A DNA stretch of 64,000 nucleotides from Sarcophilus harrisii (GCF_902635505.1 NC_045427.1:258747922-258811921); one strand, 5' to 3'. Positions 34,900 through 49,800 are shown, numbered from the stretch's first letter. Notes: generated from the letters alone by a model not told the origin. Made by a program: numbers and translations.

Positions 34900-37592
34900 A
34901 AATGACACATGATGATGATCCTAATATCTTTTATCATATAAATATTAAACAAAGAAAACTTACATTAGGTATCAAAAGACTTTACAATCTGTACATTTGG
35001 TTTCTGTCAGTTCTTTTACATATACAATTTTGGACAGGTTTACAAATTACAAGGGAGTGTTAAATACCAATGAGAAATGAGACTATCTACTAACTGACAC
35101 TGTTCTGAGAATAAACATCTACAATAAGCACACATTTAAGACCCGAGGTGGTTAAATTGTGGTAAAGCAGGTTTTAACCAAATTGTTCCACTTCAATCCT
35201 GTAGCTTCCACAACTTTGTAAGATTTAATGTAAACAAGACTACCAAGCTCTCTTTGCACAAAAATTTTAACTTGAGCCTATGAACTAGGTTTTTTAAGTA
35301 TTTTGCTTAACTGTTTCAATTTAATTGGTTTCCTTTATACTTTTACATATTTTAATTTATTTAAAAACATTCCAAGAATTGGTCTTTTGGATTAGCCATT
35401 ACTGTAAGATGATAATAAAAATTCAACCCCTGCAGGCTTAGTAGTTATGGAAAATGTAGTAAATTAGTTACCTCCTATCCGATTAATTTTCCAGAACTCA
35501 AATAAATGATGTCATCTGGAAATGTTAGCTTTGACCAGTGAGGATGGATTTGGGAAACAGCATTCAAAGTTTAAAAGTGAAAACTATCTCATTATAATAA
35601 ATAAAGCCAAATTCTCATTTGGATGAGTGAAAAAGAACTAAAATGGGAATTTGTAAACTCTTGATCAGAGGAACTAGACTAATGAAGTTGAATGATACAA
35701 AATTCCAAAATTGTGGATAATATCAATGCAAATTTTGTTGAAATCAACTTAATAAAAATGTATTATTACCATGCTTTGCATGAAAGTGTAACAAAACTAT
35801 AAATTCTGTGTGCAAGATGTTTTACTGTTTAATGATTTCAGACTACCTTGGTGTTTTTGGGATTAATATAGGAATGTCCAAAAATTATACATATTTCACA
35901 TTCACATTTTTACACAGAGAAAAAAATAGCCCACATGCAGACATTTTCTATACACAAAGTATACATATTTACAATATCAGCCATTATTGAAACTATTCAT
36001 CTACTTAGCTTATATACCTCAAACAGTTTCACTAATGAAAAGGTATACTCTTTCCCCAAAACATACATTGAAACAAAAAGGAAGGGGTTTTGTCATGATC
36101 AGCTGAACTTTCAAAGATTTCCTTGAATTAAAAATTAAACAGAAAAGGTTACTTTTTTTTTTTTTAAAGATATTTTCTAGCTACAGTATGATGCAAATCC
36201 ATGCTCTTATCAAATGCAAAAATATATGGAGACAATGTATTTTGTTTATTTCAGCCACACTTAAGCCATGATAGGGTAAATAATCTCAGGAACTTAATTT
36301 GATAGCAACGGACTTGGAAGTTTTATCTGGCCCTGCCACTTTTAAGTATGTAACTTTCGAGGAAGTCAAATCTGAGATTCCATTTCATCATCTGTAAAAT
36401 GTAGGTCATAATTCTATCTATTCTACAGACTTGTCCAATATGGCATAGTGGAAAGAAACCTACAGAAAGAGCCAATTAGTTTCAATTTCACTATGTATAA
36501 GTTGTGTGATCCTGAAAAAAGATTTCTCTATCTGAATCTTGTTTTCTTTCCTCTGAAAAACTAAAGAACTGGAAAAGATAGTCTTTCAGGTCCTAGTTTT
36601 AACATTACTACCCCAAAAGTAATGATGAATAATTTTTATGTAATATGTATTGTGCTTTGTAAATGTTAGAACACTCTACAAAATGGATAGTCATGTAGTA
36701 TGAAGACGATCTCTATTCTGATTATGATTATCATATAGGCTAGATAGCTGAGATGATGATCTCCCAATTGCACATAGTGATATTTTGGTAACAAGCTTTT
36801 AAAATGAGAGCAAATTAGTCCTCTTTCAGTAAAATGCCTAGGGATTGAGAAGTGAGATTTATAAGTGTGAGAGAAGAACAGAATGGCTACCCTACTGGGA
36901 AACCTGTGGACACCCAAAGACAAAATGGTTGCCCAGTCTTCTTCAAAGACATGGTATTAATGGTGTTGAGATGATTTCTATAGTCCACTGAAATTATAGG
37001 TGCCAGGATTGGAGGAGGAAGGTGTAGGAGAAGCCTAGTCTGTTGATTGATTAACGGATTTTTTTCATCATATCTGATGGTAAGGGAACTGTTGTAGACT
37101 GGAAACAAATTGAATGGGTAGAACAAAATGAATCCTGCTCTCAGGTAAAGTAGGGAAGAGAATTTTTTTTTAAGAGTCTTCTTAGGGCTGAGTTTAGAAT
37201 TTAGTTTGATGGATGCAGAGATCATCTGAGGTCATAAGAGCAGTATTTCAGAGAAGGGTTGTGAGGCCTTGTCAAGATCCTGTAGCCAGACTTTCAACTC
37301 CTCTGTACTGACATTGGAGCTAAGGGGGAGGATCGTGGTGGAAGGAGAGATCTTTTGTACTGAGTACTGACATCGTCTAGCTTTTTTTTTTCCTTCAGCC
37401 AGGAGACATGGAGGAGAACATCTCTGGATAACACCCCATTGAAAATATACTTCCTCCTCAAATGAATGGGGAAAAAAGCTGAGGGTATGTGTTTTTTGAT
37501 GAACGATCTTTCCCTTGTGTTTGGCAGCTCTGGAGAAAGTTGAGGTCTACCTTTTTCTATGATGTGACTCCTATGATCTCCTAGCTTCAGGG
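34900..37592 (-). other. RASGRP1: Probable RASGRP1 3' UTR region (extent uncertain)
   Basis: Noncoding sequence follows the RASGRP1 stop on the minus strand. Minus-strand AATAAA candidates exist near 36246 and 35348. Much of 34900-36290 and 36890-37590 shows no repeat I recognise, as expected for a UTR. MIR/SINE-like sequence at about 36290-36615 sits between. The lower boundary is inference. Confidence 0.4.
36425..36615 (+). repeat. MIR-type SINE in the RASGRP1 3' region
   Basis: 'atggcatagtggaaagaaac', 'gttgtgtgatcctgaaaaaa' and 'gatagtctttcaggtcctag' follow the MIR/SINE order. It is diverged. Confidence 0.6.
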
Positions 37593-37730
37593 CTAGGAAC
37601 AGTCTTGATGTTCCCTATGACTCAGGACATGGTTGTTGGTTCTTTCAAGCCGAAGGGACTCGATCTTCTTTTGTGCAAACCTTAGTTCAGTCCTTAGAAC
37701 TTCGTTGTCTGCCTTCAGAGTATTTATTTC
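37593..37730 (-). CDS. RASGRP1: RASGRP1 last exon, C-terminal coiled coil and stop
   Basis: This 138-nt exon includes the TAG stop (37593-37595). It encodes [20 protein letters not shown] and [20 protein letters not shown] and ends HQDCS. The heptad pattern with leucines fits the known C-terminal dimerising coiled coil of RASGRP1. The acceptor is 'cttctcag'. Confidence 0.95.
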   Translation of the reverse strand, partial: EINTLKADNEVLRTELRFAQKKIESLRLERTNNHVLSHREHQDCS

Positions 37731-40700
37731 CTGAGAAGAATGAAAATATATGTTATAAGAAATGCAATTAAGATCAGATTCAGTTTGGTGGTGTCCCAGT
37801 ATCCTGTATTTGATTGACATATCCCATTTACCATAGAGAAAATAAAAAGTGATTTTCAAGATTTTTTTTTTTTTTGTTACTGAATAGAAAATAACATCTT
37901 AAATATCAAGCCAGCATGTGCAAACAACAATTAGTTCTTAGTTTCATCACTCAAGTGACTGCATTTGGCTACCAGGTATTTTAACCATTACAATCGGAAA
38001 CTGGGATTTCCCAGACCTATCTGCTTGAGGGTATAATCTCCCAAGTCAACAGGCCAGAGGATAGATAAAGCACCAATCAAATCCTCCAGTAAGCATTGCT
38101 AGATCATTGATGAGAGACTCCTAAGCATGTTAGAGAAGGAAATTTTTCAGAATTTAATTGGGAGAAGGAAACTAGTTCTGGTCAGACAGAGTGAAAATAA
38201 GTAAGACTAGTAATGGGGGAGAAGGGAACAGCAAAGTGACTAGAAAGAATCACAGGAGGGTTAAGATAGTTGTGGCAGTTTTTTACTCTGCCTCCCTCTC
38301 TTCACCTCTATAATAATCTGTATTGCTTAGACACTTTACATCTCACTTCTACCCACTGCTTTTTTCATCTGGAAGCATCTGCCAAATGAAGTTTTTCCTA
38401 TTAGTGAGAAGCAGACAAGACGCCTGAAGATTATTTGAAGCTTATTCATTCCAGATGCTGAGTGGATTTGCCATATTCCCCAAATTTTCCTTTCCATAGG
38501 ATTCCAATTCTCAAAAGTCATTTTTTGACATTTTTTCCTCCTGAAAAAGTCATTTGCCCAAATCTATATTGTCCTTTTCCAAAATGACATGATTCATGAA
38601 GTACTTCTCTCCCTTTTCATCTCCTCCCCTCCGCCTCCCACCATTCAGTTGGTTTTTGTGTGTGTGTGTTTAGGCAAAATAATTCCTTTCCTTTCCAATA
38701 CCACCAAGGAAGGAACCTGCCCCCTCCTGTGTTTTTTTCCAGTTTCCTTCAGTTCAGTTCTTAGTGCCAAGCTAATACCCACAAGGCTGAAGAGTGGCTT
38801 CAGTAACGCTATCAGGCAGACATGGTAGAAAGCCAACAGAATATAGTGAACAAGGCATTGGACTTGAAGTGAGGAAGATCTGGATTCAAGTGTCACCTCA
38901 GACACTTACTAGCTACGTCCCCTGGGCAAATGATTTGATCTCTCTGGATCTTAGTCTCCTCAATTGTAAAATGAGGGGATTGGACTCAATTTCTGATGTC
39001 CCTTCTAGCATGAAAACTATGATCCAATAAATTTGTGAACCTTTTCCTTATTTGTTATTTGCAATGCCTGGTTTCTGAAAAGGCCTCCCAACCTCAGTGC
39101 TATGGGAAAAGAGGCAGGTCCCATCGGCAGTTTCCCCAGATGTTAAACCTTAACTACTGGGAATATGTACAGCCCTTGTTTCTCTGTCTGGGAAAGATAG
39201 GTGGTGACCCAGAAATGAAAGGTTAGCAGGGAATGTTATAGAAAGGGTGTCTATTGAATAAAGTCATCCCCTAGCTCACCTGAGAAATGAATCCTCCAAC
39301 CCCTCTTAAAAAACCATCAATTCTGACAACTGTTACCAGTTGAAGAGGAGTGCCTTTGTCATCTTTGCCTCTTTCCCCCAGCTCTTGATTACCTTATCTC
39401 TTTCCTCTAATCCCCAAATCCTAATTGGATCTTTGTTAAAGTCCCTGTCTGCTCTCCTCCCAGTTCTTCCCTTGGCATACTTGCTACTATCCTTTCAGAC
39501 TTCCCCAAAGGTCACTTTGTAGTCAGGTCATTTGTATCCTAATGAATGTTCTGGCTTAGCTGTGACATCTAATAGATTCATGTTTGACGCAACTTAATGT
39601 TAAAATTCAGATATATTCTTGATTGTTGTTGTTGAGCCAGCAGATACCCTCAACCCATTCTAAATGGACATATATCCTGGTATGTGAGGATAGATCAATG
39701 TTGCCATTTACTATCACGCCTGGAGGGAGACCTCTATCTCAGATAGACATACACACGCACACACACATATAGACACACACACACTCATTCCAACCTAACC
39801 CATCCACTTTCTTTCTTGCCTGGGGGAGGCCCAGGTATCTAGGAGGGATTTCAAGCTAAAAGGAACCTCAAAAGATGAATTTATTCTATTCTACCTAGTG
39901 GGTGGCAGTGGGATATGGTGGAAAGAGCACTGACTCTGGAATCAAGGTTCAAACCCCACCCTTTGAAGTTTGCTACCTGTGTGGCTTTGGGAAAATTCAT
40001 TAGCCTCCCTGGACCTCATTGTTTTTTTTTTTTTTCTTTTTGGTTTTCCCCTTAGAAATAAATGAGTTAGACTAATTAGACTAGATGGTCTCTGAAATTC
40101 TTTCCAATTCTAAATTTATGACCTTGGTCCAAACCTTTCCAGATGAGAAAATTGAGACTCAGAGGGGTCAAATGGTTTGCTTAAGGATAAATAAAAAATT
40201 CCAACTCACTAATTCCAACTCTGATCCTCTTTTTGTACCATATCATGCTATTTCCAGAACAGCAAGAGCAGAAGCCAGCAAGGGAGGAACTAGGTAGACC
40301 TAGCTTCTGCCCAGGGGAGAGTATTGGGCACAGGAAAGGAGATTTCATTTGGCTAATGCAAACTCTTGGGCAGCTAGGTGGAACAATGTCTGGCCTAGAC
40401 AGTCCTGGAGTCAGGAAGATTCATCTTTCTGAGTTTAAACCTGGCCTCAGACATTTATTATCTGTGTGAACTACTTATTTGAGCAGCAACTAGTGGGAGT
40501 AATAACGAGCAACTTCAGCAAGTTACCTAACTGTTTGCCTCAGTTTCCTTATCTTTGATGATGATGAGCTGGAAAATCCCAGTTGGGTCACAAAGAGTCA
40601 GACATGGCTGAAAACAACTGAACAATAACAACAACAATGTCAATTTTAGGGATTTTAAAAAAACAAGCTAGGTGGGATTAGAGCTTTACCCACTCTTGAC

Positions 40701-40853
40701 TGCTACAGTTGATATTCTGAAATAATTTGGATATAGGGTTAGGCAACTTTAGGCTCAGGGATCCTATATGATTTTTCCAAAAACCATGAGAAGTGATACA
40801 GGCCCCAAGAGATAGAAGGCCCCAAACTTCTGTATAATAAAGACTATCAACAA

Positions 40854-40890
<37 letters not shown>

Positions 40891-43800
40891 GTGTGTGCAT
40901 GCAATCCAGTGAGACTTTGCACTGCTGATGGAGCCATGAATTGGTCCAACCATTCTAGAAATCAATTTGAAAATATGCCCCCAAAGTTATACTTATCCAG
41001 TAATACCACTGTTAGTCTTACATCCCATAAAGATCAAAGAAACAAACTACTTTGTCTGATGCTGTATTTGAATTCAGGTCTTCCTTAATTCCTGATCCAG
41101 AACTCTATTGTGTCATCTAGTAAAGAATTATGAAAGGGATCTTATTCAGAAAAACAGGAAGACCTGTGTGAAATTGATTCTGAATAAAACATCAACATTA
41201 CAAAAAGAAACAATTTTGAAAAACTTAAAAACTTTGACCAATGCAATGACTAACCCTGATTCCAAAGGAGTAATAATGAAACATACTATCTACCCTTTAC
41301 AGAGGGGTGATGGAGAGAAGGTACAGGATGAAACATGGCCAGTGTGGAAATTTGTTTTGGTTGACTGCACATTCATTATGAGTTGTTTTTGTTTGTTTGT
41401 TTTCAATGGGAATGGTATAAGTGGAAAGAAAGGGGGAGAAATAGTAAATAAATATTTTTAATTAAAAAATTAAAAACATTCTAATGAGGTAGACAGGACA
41501 AGGATTATGGAAACGGGCTTAGGAAGGCTATATGACTTGCTTGGGATCAGCTTGCCCAAGGTAAGTAACAGTGATGGGATCCAACAAAGGTCTTCTGCTC
41601 TTTTCACACACCAAAAGTAGCTTCATTCCCTCACTTCTTCACCATATCTGTCTGGTGACTCTCTTAACAAGACACTATTCCTGAGCTATCTTCAGCTTTC
41701 TCTCCTCACAGTCTCCCCCCTCTCCTACCTTCTTTATCAGGAAAAGTTCAAGGAAAGAGAGTGTGGGGAGAGGAGTACCTGCTCCAGATCCTGGTAGGTG
41801 GGGAGTCTGAGGTGTCGGAGGTCCTCCTTTGATTTTGTGATGGATTCCTTATTCTCCCACTTCACAAAAGCCCGCTTGCGGACCAAGACTGGGCTGGGAC
41901 AGGGAGACATGGAGCTGGGCAGCAAATAAAGAGTGTCCTGGGTTGTCTTTCTTGGGGAAGACAGTAGGTATGAGCCAGTAGAACTTTCATGGCCAATCCA
42001 AGAGACTGATTCTGTCTGTGTGCCCTTGTGAGCCATGGCCCGTTTCAGTCTGACAGAAATCTTCTGAGCAGACACACCCATCAGCATGATTGTCCGATCT
42101 TTGCTCTCTTCATTGTGCTCCATTGTCTCCCCATTCACTAGGAAAGGTCCTTCCTCAGGTCCTAAGAGAAGACATAGAACATAGCAGTTTGTTTTGTGTA
42201 AACAAAGATCCCTGAAATCAATTTTTAAAGACTAGTTCAGTTGAGGAAATAGTGGGGAGAGACTAGGACACTTCATAGTGGGAATCAGATTCTGGGACAC
42301 CTCAGAGAGAAAGATTAGCCATAAATAGCTATTTATATATGTTTATATATCTTATACATAATATGAAATATAATAAATAATAATTAGGTATTGCTAACAA
42401 GGGGTCCACATGATTCTAAGCTGAAAGACTGCAAGTGGTAGCAGTTTCTAAATTTTGGTAGCTTGGGCTAGTACTCCAACTATCCTTTGCTATTTATGAC
42501 CCTTGACTCAAGGTTGATGGATTAATCTCAGAAATGAGAGAGCTAGAATCTTTTTTTTTTTTTTTTTTGGCGTTATTTTTATTTTTCCCAGTTACATGTG
42601 AAAAAATTAAAAAAAAAAAACTTTAAGTTCCAGATTCTTTCCCTTCCTCTCCACCTTACCTCTCCCCTACAATTGAGAAGGCACATAAGAAGTTAGCAAA
42701 ACATTTTCATAAAAGTTCTGTTGCAAAAGAAAACATAGATCTCCACCCCCCCTTAAAAAAAAAAACCCTTCAAGAAAAAAAGTAAAAAATAAGTATGCTT
42801 CAATCTATATTCAGACACAATTAATTCTTCTTCTGGGTATGGATAGCATTTTTCATCATAAGTCATTCATAGTAGTGTTGGATTAGTGTATTGCTGAGAA
42901 TAGCAAAGTCATTCACAGCTGATCATCCCACAACTTTACTATTATAGTAATGTACAACAGCAAATTTCACTTTGCTTGAGCTCATGGAAGACTTTTCAGC
43001 ACATCATTGGGTATTGTCTAATATAAATGTGCTTTTTTTGATAGTATCTTAAAGAGCTAAAATCTAATAAAGATCTCTCCAATATAATTTCTTTTTAGAA
43101 ATGTTCAGACTACTTTGAAGTAGATGGCAATAAGCTTCATTGAACAGTGCTGCATATTAGTCACACAACTAAAAGAGTTGTGGTAATATTAAATTTTAAC
43201 CAAAGCAGACTATTCCAAATTACTTTGTATTCATTTTTTGCAGGTTTTAAATTATACCCATAGGGAACACATCTTGAAGCCAGAAAGACCTAATTTCAAC
43301 CACCTCCAAAGATATTGGCTGTGGGATTCTGGACAAGTTAATTAAATTATAAGAAACTCTGAGATGATAATTGTAGAAAAGGTGCTGACCAGCTTTGGTG
43401 GAAGGAAGTTTTTTCACCCTGTAATTCCTCCTACCAAATTACTCCCTTAGGTTTTGTTTAATTGTATCCATGATATATCCTTCCTATGCTCTCCCAATAA
43501 AATGTAAGCTTTTATAGGTACCAAGACCATTTCATTTTGTTTTTGGAACAAACTTAGTACAGCATCTAGAAGATGGTAGATTGCACTATGTGGCACTGTG
43601 GCACATTAATGATCAATTCAACAACAATTCAACAATCACTTATTAGACATTCACTGTGTACTCAGTGCATTGGGAATAAAAGATGAAAAAAAAGCAATTT
43701 ATAATTTATACCTGAACCTGAAATATCCTTAGGACACCACCAGAGTACCCAGTGTCCCATTGGGAAGCCCAGACTACAAGCCAGGGAGATAATTAACAAT

Positions 43801-46800
43801 ATTTCCCTGTGATACTAAAGCTATGTCATTACTCCACTCAAACATATTTCATGGATTTCAAAAATAATCCTTAACTGTAGGCTGGACTACTCATTGCCTC
43901 CCGAGTGTAGTTTGTGCTTGTCTTTGTTGGCACAGTTCTCCCTGCCCAGAATGCTTCTCCCCACTTCTCTGTGTCTTACCTTACTACTACCTAACTGCCC
44001 CCACATCCAGGGAAGCCTTCTTGGCTTCTCCCCACAGTGATGATTCCCTTTGCTAAGTACAAAGCCCTCCATTGGCACTTACTATGAAAATAGCTCATGG
44101 TTATTTTTGATTTTCTGAGTAGATCTATCACCAACATTTTTTTTTCTCCTTTCTGAGACTAGGTCTTCCTAACTCACTTAGGATAGTAGAGAAGTCACTC
44201 AAAGGTCCAGTTTTAATGCCAATCAGTATAGAATCTTTAACCTGCTGTTTTTCTGACCTGGACCCATACCTATCTGGTCTGGTGACTCTCCACTGTCAGG
44301 GGAGCACCATATTGGTGTTGGACTTAGTGTGAACATCTGATCAACTTTAGCTCTACTATATTTTAGAACTCCCTCCCAAACTTAGCTCGATCTTCTGGCT
44401 TCAGCCTCTGATGCAGCAGGGACTAGAGATATGTGCTATGCCTTCAGGTTGTAGCACATATCTCCAGGACCCAGGGTCTATTATTTCTACAAACTTGATC
44501 ATAGTCCTGGGCACAAAGTAGGCCCTTTTGAAATATTTGGTAGCTGATTGATGTATACAACCTGATCTCCCCCTATTCCAGTACTATTAGACTTGATAGT
44601 TTAGCAGAGTCTGGCATGGGATTGGGGGAATGTCAGTCCTGGTCTTGGTTAAAATTCAAATCTGCAGTAACTCAAGCATAGCCATTAACTTTCAAAGACA
44701 ACCTGGTTCTTGGATGAAACTGTACCCATCATGGGTGGTGCTTGATAGGACCTTGCCTGTCCTTCCTGCCTTTTTCCATCTCTCATTCCCCGGATCTCAA
44801 GATCCAAGTCTCATCCACTTACCATGTTGTGGATCTTTGATCCCTAGAGGGCAGAGGGTAGATGCCAGCCCCGCAGAGGTGCTGTTCTCTGCAGGCAAAG
44901 CTGGGCTCTTGGATCTCTTCTTGCACTCAAACACAACCAGATCCTTGCATTGTTTGTGGCAGTTCATCCCACAATCTGTAAACAAAAGTTGGAGTGATTC
45001 AATTTTCCTTCCTTTCATCCAATTTAATTCAACAGTTAATAAATACCTTCTATGTGCATGTCACTGTGTTAGTTTCTGGGCACATAAAGACAAAAATGAA
45101 ATAGTTTCTGTCCTCAAGGAGTTTATAGTCTTACAGAAATAAATGTGTATACATATTATACACGTTACATGTGCAAAATGACATAATTCATGGTACACTG
45201 AGGAAGAGAATATTGGGGGCGGGCTGGGGAAGAGGTGATAGAATCAGTGAAGGCTTCATGGGGGAGCTAGAAGCTGAGCTGAAATTTGAAATGTCAGTTA
45301 TTCTGAGGGATATGAGGAGGAACCACGTTCTAGGCATGAAGAGCAGTCTGTACAAATGCAGGGAAGCAGAAGTGTGAGGTTAGGGACCAGCTAATGCCAA
45401 GGGACAGGAAGGAGAATTAAATAACTCCTGATTCATTTCAAGCTTTTCCAAACTCCCTTTTCTGTTCTTTCTGAGCTAGAAAACTGCCTATTCTCTTCAC
45501 GTGGAAAATCTGGACCCTTTTGGTCTCATTGGTATAAGTAGCAAGAGACATTTTTAATGAGCTAATCCATCAAGCAGGTGTTTTGGGTCTCCAAATCAAA
45601 GATTGTCTTGATTTCTCTCAAGTTAGGAGATTAGAAGCAAGATGTGAGGGGAATGTCTGGAGATTTCAGCCACCATCTCTTGTTCCTTACTTCTGAACAC
45701 CTTTGATACTTGCATTCAGGATTCTGTCTTGGGTATGTCTAATATAAATGTGCTAACCAGGGTTTGGGGCCATCACTTCCAATACTGAGATTCTATGATT
45801 TTAAGTGAGGACCCCAAACCTTATGGTTTGTGATCTCTATGGTCCCTACCAATTCTGAGATTTGGTGGGGCAGCTCCCTACCTACTGCACATATCCTGAC
45901 AATGATCTATTTCACATACCCATTCCATTTACATACACCTTTAAGTACTAGATAGTTCTTTCTCAGACTCAGCTGAATCTGCCTCTGTAGAACTTCTCTT
46001 GCCCTTGGATCAAAGCTCTGTCTTTTAGGGTCAAGCAAATTAAATTTAATGCCTCTGTCATTAAATGCCTTTGATTCAAATTCTTCCAATATATGAAGAC
46101 AGAAATTATGTTTAACTCAAGTTTTTCCTCTAGGCTAAATAGCATCACTTCCTTCAATTGATCATCATAGTCATGGGTTCAAGTTCTCTCATCATCACAG
46201 TCACCTTTCTTTGGATTGGTCCCATTTTACTGATGTCCCTTCTAAAATGTGGTGCTCAGGACGAAACTGAGTATACTCCAGATAAGTAGACTGAACTTCT
46301 CTTTTTCTGTATCCTAGGTTTCTAACAATGCAAACACTGCTTTTTAAACAGTGCTTTTTAAAGCAGTAACTTCCTGTTGTATTGGTGTGGTCCTTCCATT
46401 GGAACTAGAAGGTTTCTCTATTTATGTTGGCTACAAAAGAAGTAGAGGGCAAGGTCTTTTTTTGCCATGCCCAGAGTCTACATGGGGAAGAGATATCTCC
46501 ATCTATATATTCACATATGCATACATACACACACATATATATGTATATACATATATAGGTATATCTATATACATGTATGTATATACATATATACAAATAT
46601 GTGTATATATATATATATATATATACACAAAGTTATCGCTTACACACACAAACATATATACACACATACATACACATAGAATTGTCTCTTCCATATCATG
46701 ACTTACCCCCCTGTGGTTTCAATATATTGTGGATTGTCTTAGGTAATTAAATGGGAATTTTTTGGGGGGACATCTGAGAAAACTGCAGATGATATACTAG

Positions 46801-49800
46801 AGCCAGCAGATGACACAAAAAGTTTAGTGCATAAAATATACATATATGGCATTGTATAATATCAACATTTTTTTATCTTTTAATACTGTAAACATCTCAT
46901 AAAAGAAAAAAAATCAGACTTCTTTAGTAAGAAGGGGGGGATTTTATGCAGATTTTCTAGATCGTGGGGGTACTGTGTCCCTAACCCCTGTGATATGGAA
47001 TGGATAACTGTATACATATGTGTGTGTGTATACACACACATATACATGCACACACATATATAATATAGATACAGATACAACTGCTCTCCAGAACATGGTG
47101 GTTATAAATTTCAATAGAATAGAATGGAATAGAGAAGGAGGAAAATTTGAAAGGTGTAGAAATGAATGAGTGCCAAAAGGACTTGTCTCCTTAGAAGATG
47201 ACATGAGGGGCTGAATAAATTGACCCCATCTAAGTCACTAAAGTTACTAATTCATTGGTCAATACACAAAACAATATAAAAAGCTGGAATTTACCTTTGC
47301 ACCGATAACCTTGTTTTATCACTCCCCAGAGCTATAAAAGGCAAACAAGAGGCATGTTAGAAAACTTCCTTTAACAATGGTAGTTCACTTCATCCATCTT
47401 GGTTGATTTTAAGTGTTTTGGGACCTGATTCCATTTCTCCCTCTTTGTATTTTATTTTCAGATTTGCCCCAGCCTAAGAATTTGTCATCAAGTGGCCAGG
47501 CTGCAAGTGATAAGACTCTCCATATTTAGTTAGATTGGTCTTTGTAAAGCAGATACAGTACTGCTGACATTATGCTTGAAGTCTTCCTAATGTGGATAGA
47601 ACTTGCCAGAGATCAGGAAATACAAAAATAGATTTAGACATTACAACTTCTTTCCACAGAGAAAAGAGGCATCAGATTAAGATTTGTGAAGATGACCTCA
47701 GGGAGAGACTCATCATTTCCCAGATGATTTACTCCTCATCTCCCTGAATGGTCAACAAGGAAGCTCACATTAGTTCAGAGACCAAAGTTCGCAGAGAAAG
47801 TTGATTGTGGAGTAATAGTGCTTTTTTGGTCTCAAGGTACTAAAAGTCCTAGAACAGACTGCCTTGGCCTTTCAGATAGTCAGGAACTAGGTGGGTGAGG
47901 GCCCACTCAATTTTTCTTTTATGTGAACTCCTTTCAGCTCAGATTTCATTTTTTCCCCCATTTCATCTACTTTTTTTGTCTCCTATCAAAGCACCTGCCC
48001 ACCATATTTCCCCAAGGTCTCATCCTCCAGAAGTTGAAAACTAAACTATTTTTAGAGGCAAATGCTTTGGGAGAAGTGGTAAATTATAGTAAGGAAATCA
48101 GAATCTGATGTCTATCTATTCACAAGATCATAAAGTCACAGATTTATAGCAGAAGAGGACCTTGGAGGCTATGTAGCTCATTCACTTCGTAGATGAGGAG
48201 ACTGAGGAAAAGTGAAATTGAGTGAATTGTTCCCAGTCACGGAGGTGATACATGTCAGAGCTGGGATTTGAATCTATTGCTTCTAATTTCAGAATAAGTT
48301 TTCATTTCACTGCACTATACTGTTCCTAGGCTTAGGTAAGAATTCAAATTCTACCTCAGACACTGACTAGTTGTATGACCATAGAAAGTCACTTAAGCTT
48401 TGTGTCTACATCTATAAAAGGGGGAAAACAATAGTACCAATCTCACAAGATGCTGTAGGGACCAATGAGGTAACATGTAAATTGTTTTGAAAGCCTTAAA
48501 GTTCTATATTAATTTTAGCTGTAATTGTCCTTATTGTTGTTTTTCAGGCAGTTAGGTGGTTAGAGTGCCAGACTTTGAGTCAGGAAGTCCTGAGTTCAAA
48601 TCTAGCTATGTGCTTCTGGGAAAGTCATTGAATCCTGTTTACTTCATTCTCCTCGTTTATAAATCAAATTGGAAAAGGAAATGGCAAACTATTCTAGTAT
48701 TTTTGTCAAGAAAATAAAAATGGGTTACAAAGAATCAGACATAATAGAAATAACTGCTATTAGGTTCTTAGAATCAATGTCTGTGTGATCATGAGTAACA
48801 ATGAGCAATAGCTGGTCATCTTTTTGCTCTCTTATTCTATATCTTTTCTGTCCTCACTCTCCTCATCTTTATCTCCCCTTTCCAACCCTGAAGCTCCATA
48901 AAGAAAACTCACAAATCCAGCACAGTTGTCACAGAAGGTAGGCTTTAAGTAAGTTGTCTCCTGGAAGTTATGAGGAAAGCCGAGACCCAGCTTGGAATAG
49001 ATCGAACTGGCCCTCATGAAGTAGGCAGTAATTTCATCCCGACTGATCAAGCCTTCCCTGTTAGCAGACCAAAGAAGAAAAGGGATGAGGATATGAGTGT
49101 GGAGGCTGGGGGATTGACTGTGGAGAGGTTATGAGCATGGCTATGCTAGAGAAACACCCTTCCCTGCTGGCCCTTGGCATCTCCATGAGGAGAATCTCAT
49201 AGTGCAGTGGTTTTTATCTTTGTGTATGTCCTGGACTCTTTGGCATCTGGTGAATGAAGGCTATGGACTGCTTCTTGGAATCATGTTTTCAAAAATCACA
49301 AAATAAAATAGGGTCAACACATGCTATATTCACTTCTTTTTTCTGTTTTTTATTTTCTCCCATGGTTTTCCCTTTTGCTCTGATTTTCCTCTTCCAACAT
49401 GATACATCCATGGATCATAATTTGTTTAGCCATTTCCCAAATAATGGGCATTTACTTAGTTTTTAATTCACTGCTATCACAAAAAGTGCTACTATAAATA
49501 TTTTGGAGTATATGAAGACTCTTTTCTTATCAATGACTCTCTTGGGAGAATAATGGAGTCTCTGGTTCAAAATGTATTTACATTTTAGTCATTTTATTTA
49601 TATTCTTCCAAATTGCTTTCCAAAATGATTGTATTATTTTACAACTCTATCCCCTCCAATATTGACTATTGTCATTTTTCAAAAACTTTGGCCAGTTTGC
49701 AAGTTTTAAGATGAAATTTCAAGATTGTTTTCGTTTTTCATTTCTCTAATTATTAGGAATTTGGACATTCTTTTATGTGGTTGTAAATTCTATGTAAAAG

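Noticed and set aside
41108-41461. Open frame of 117 codons on the plus strand
   Set aside because: It lies in L1 3'-end-like sequence and contains no known domain.
44630-45142. Open frame of 170 codons on the plus strand
   Set aside because: It runs antisense across the RASGRP1 C1 exon (44823-44975) and into a reversed L2 copy. It has no recognisable domain.
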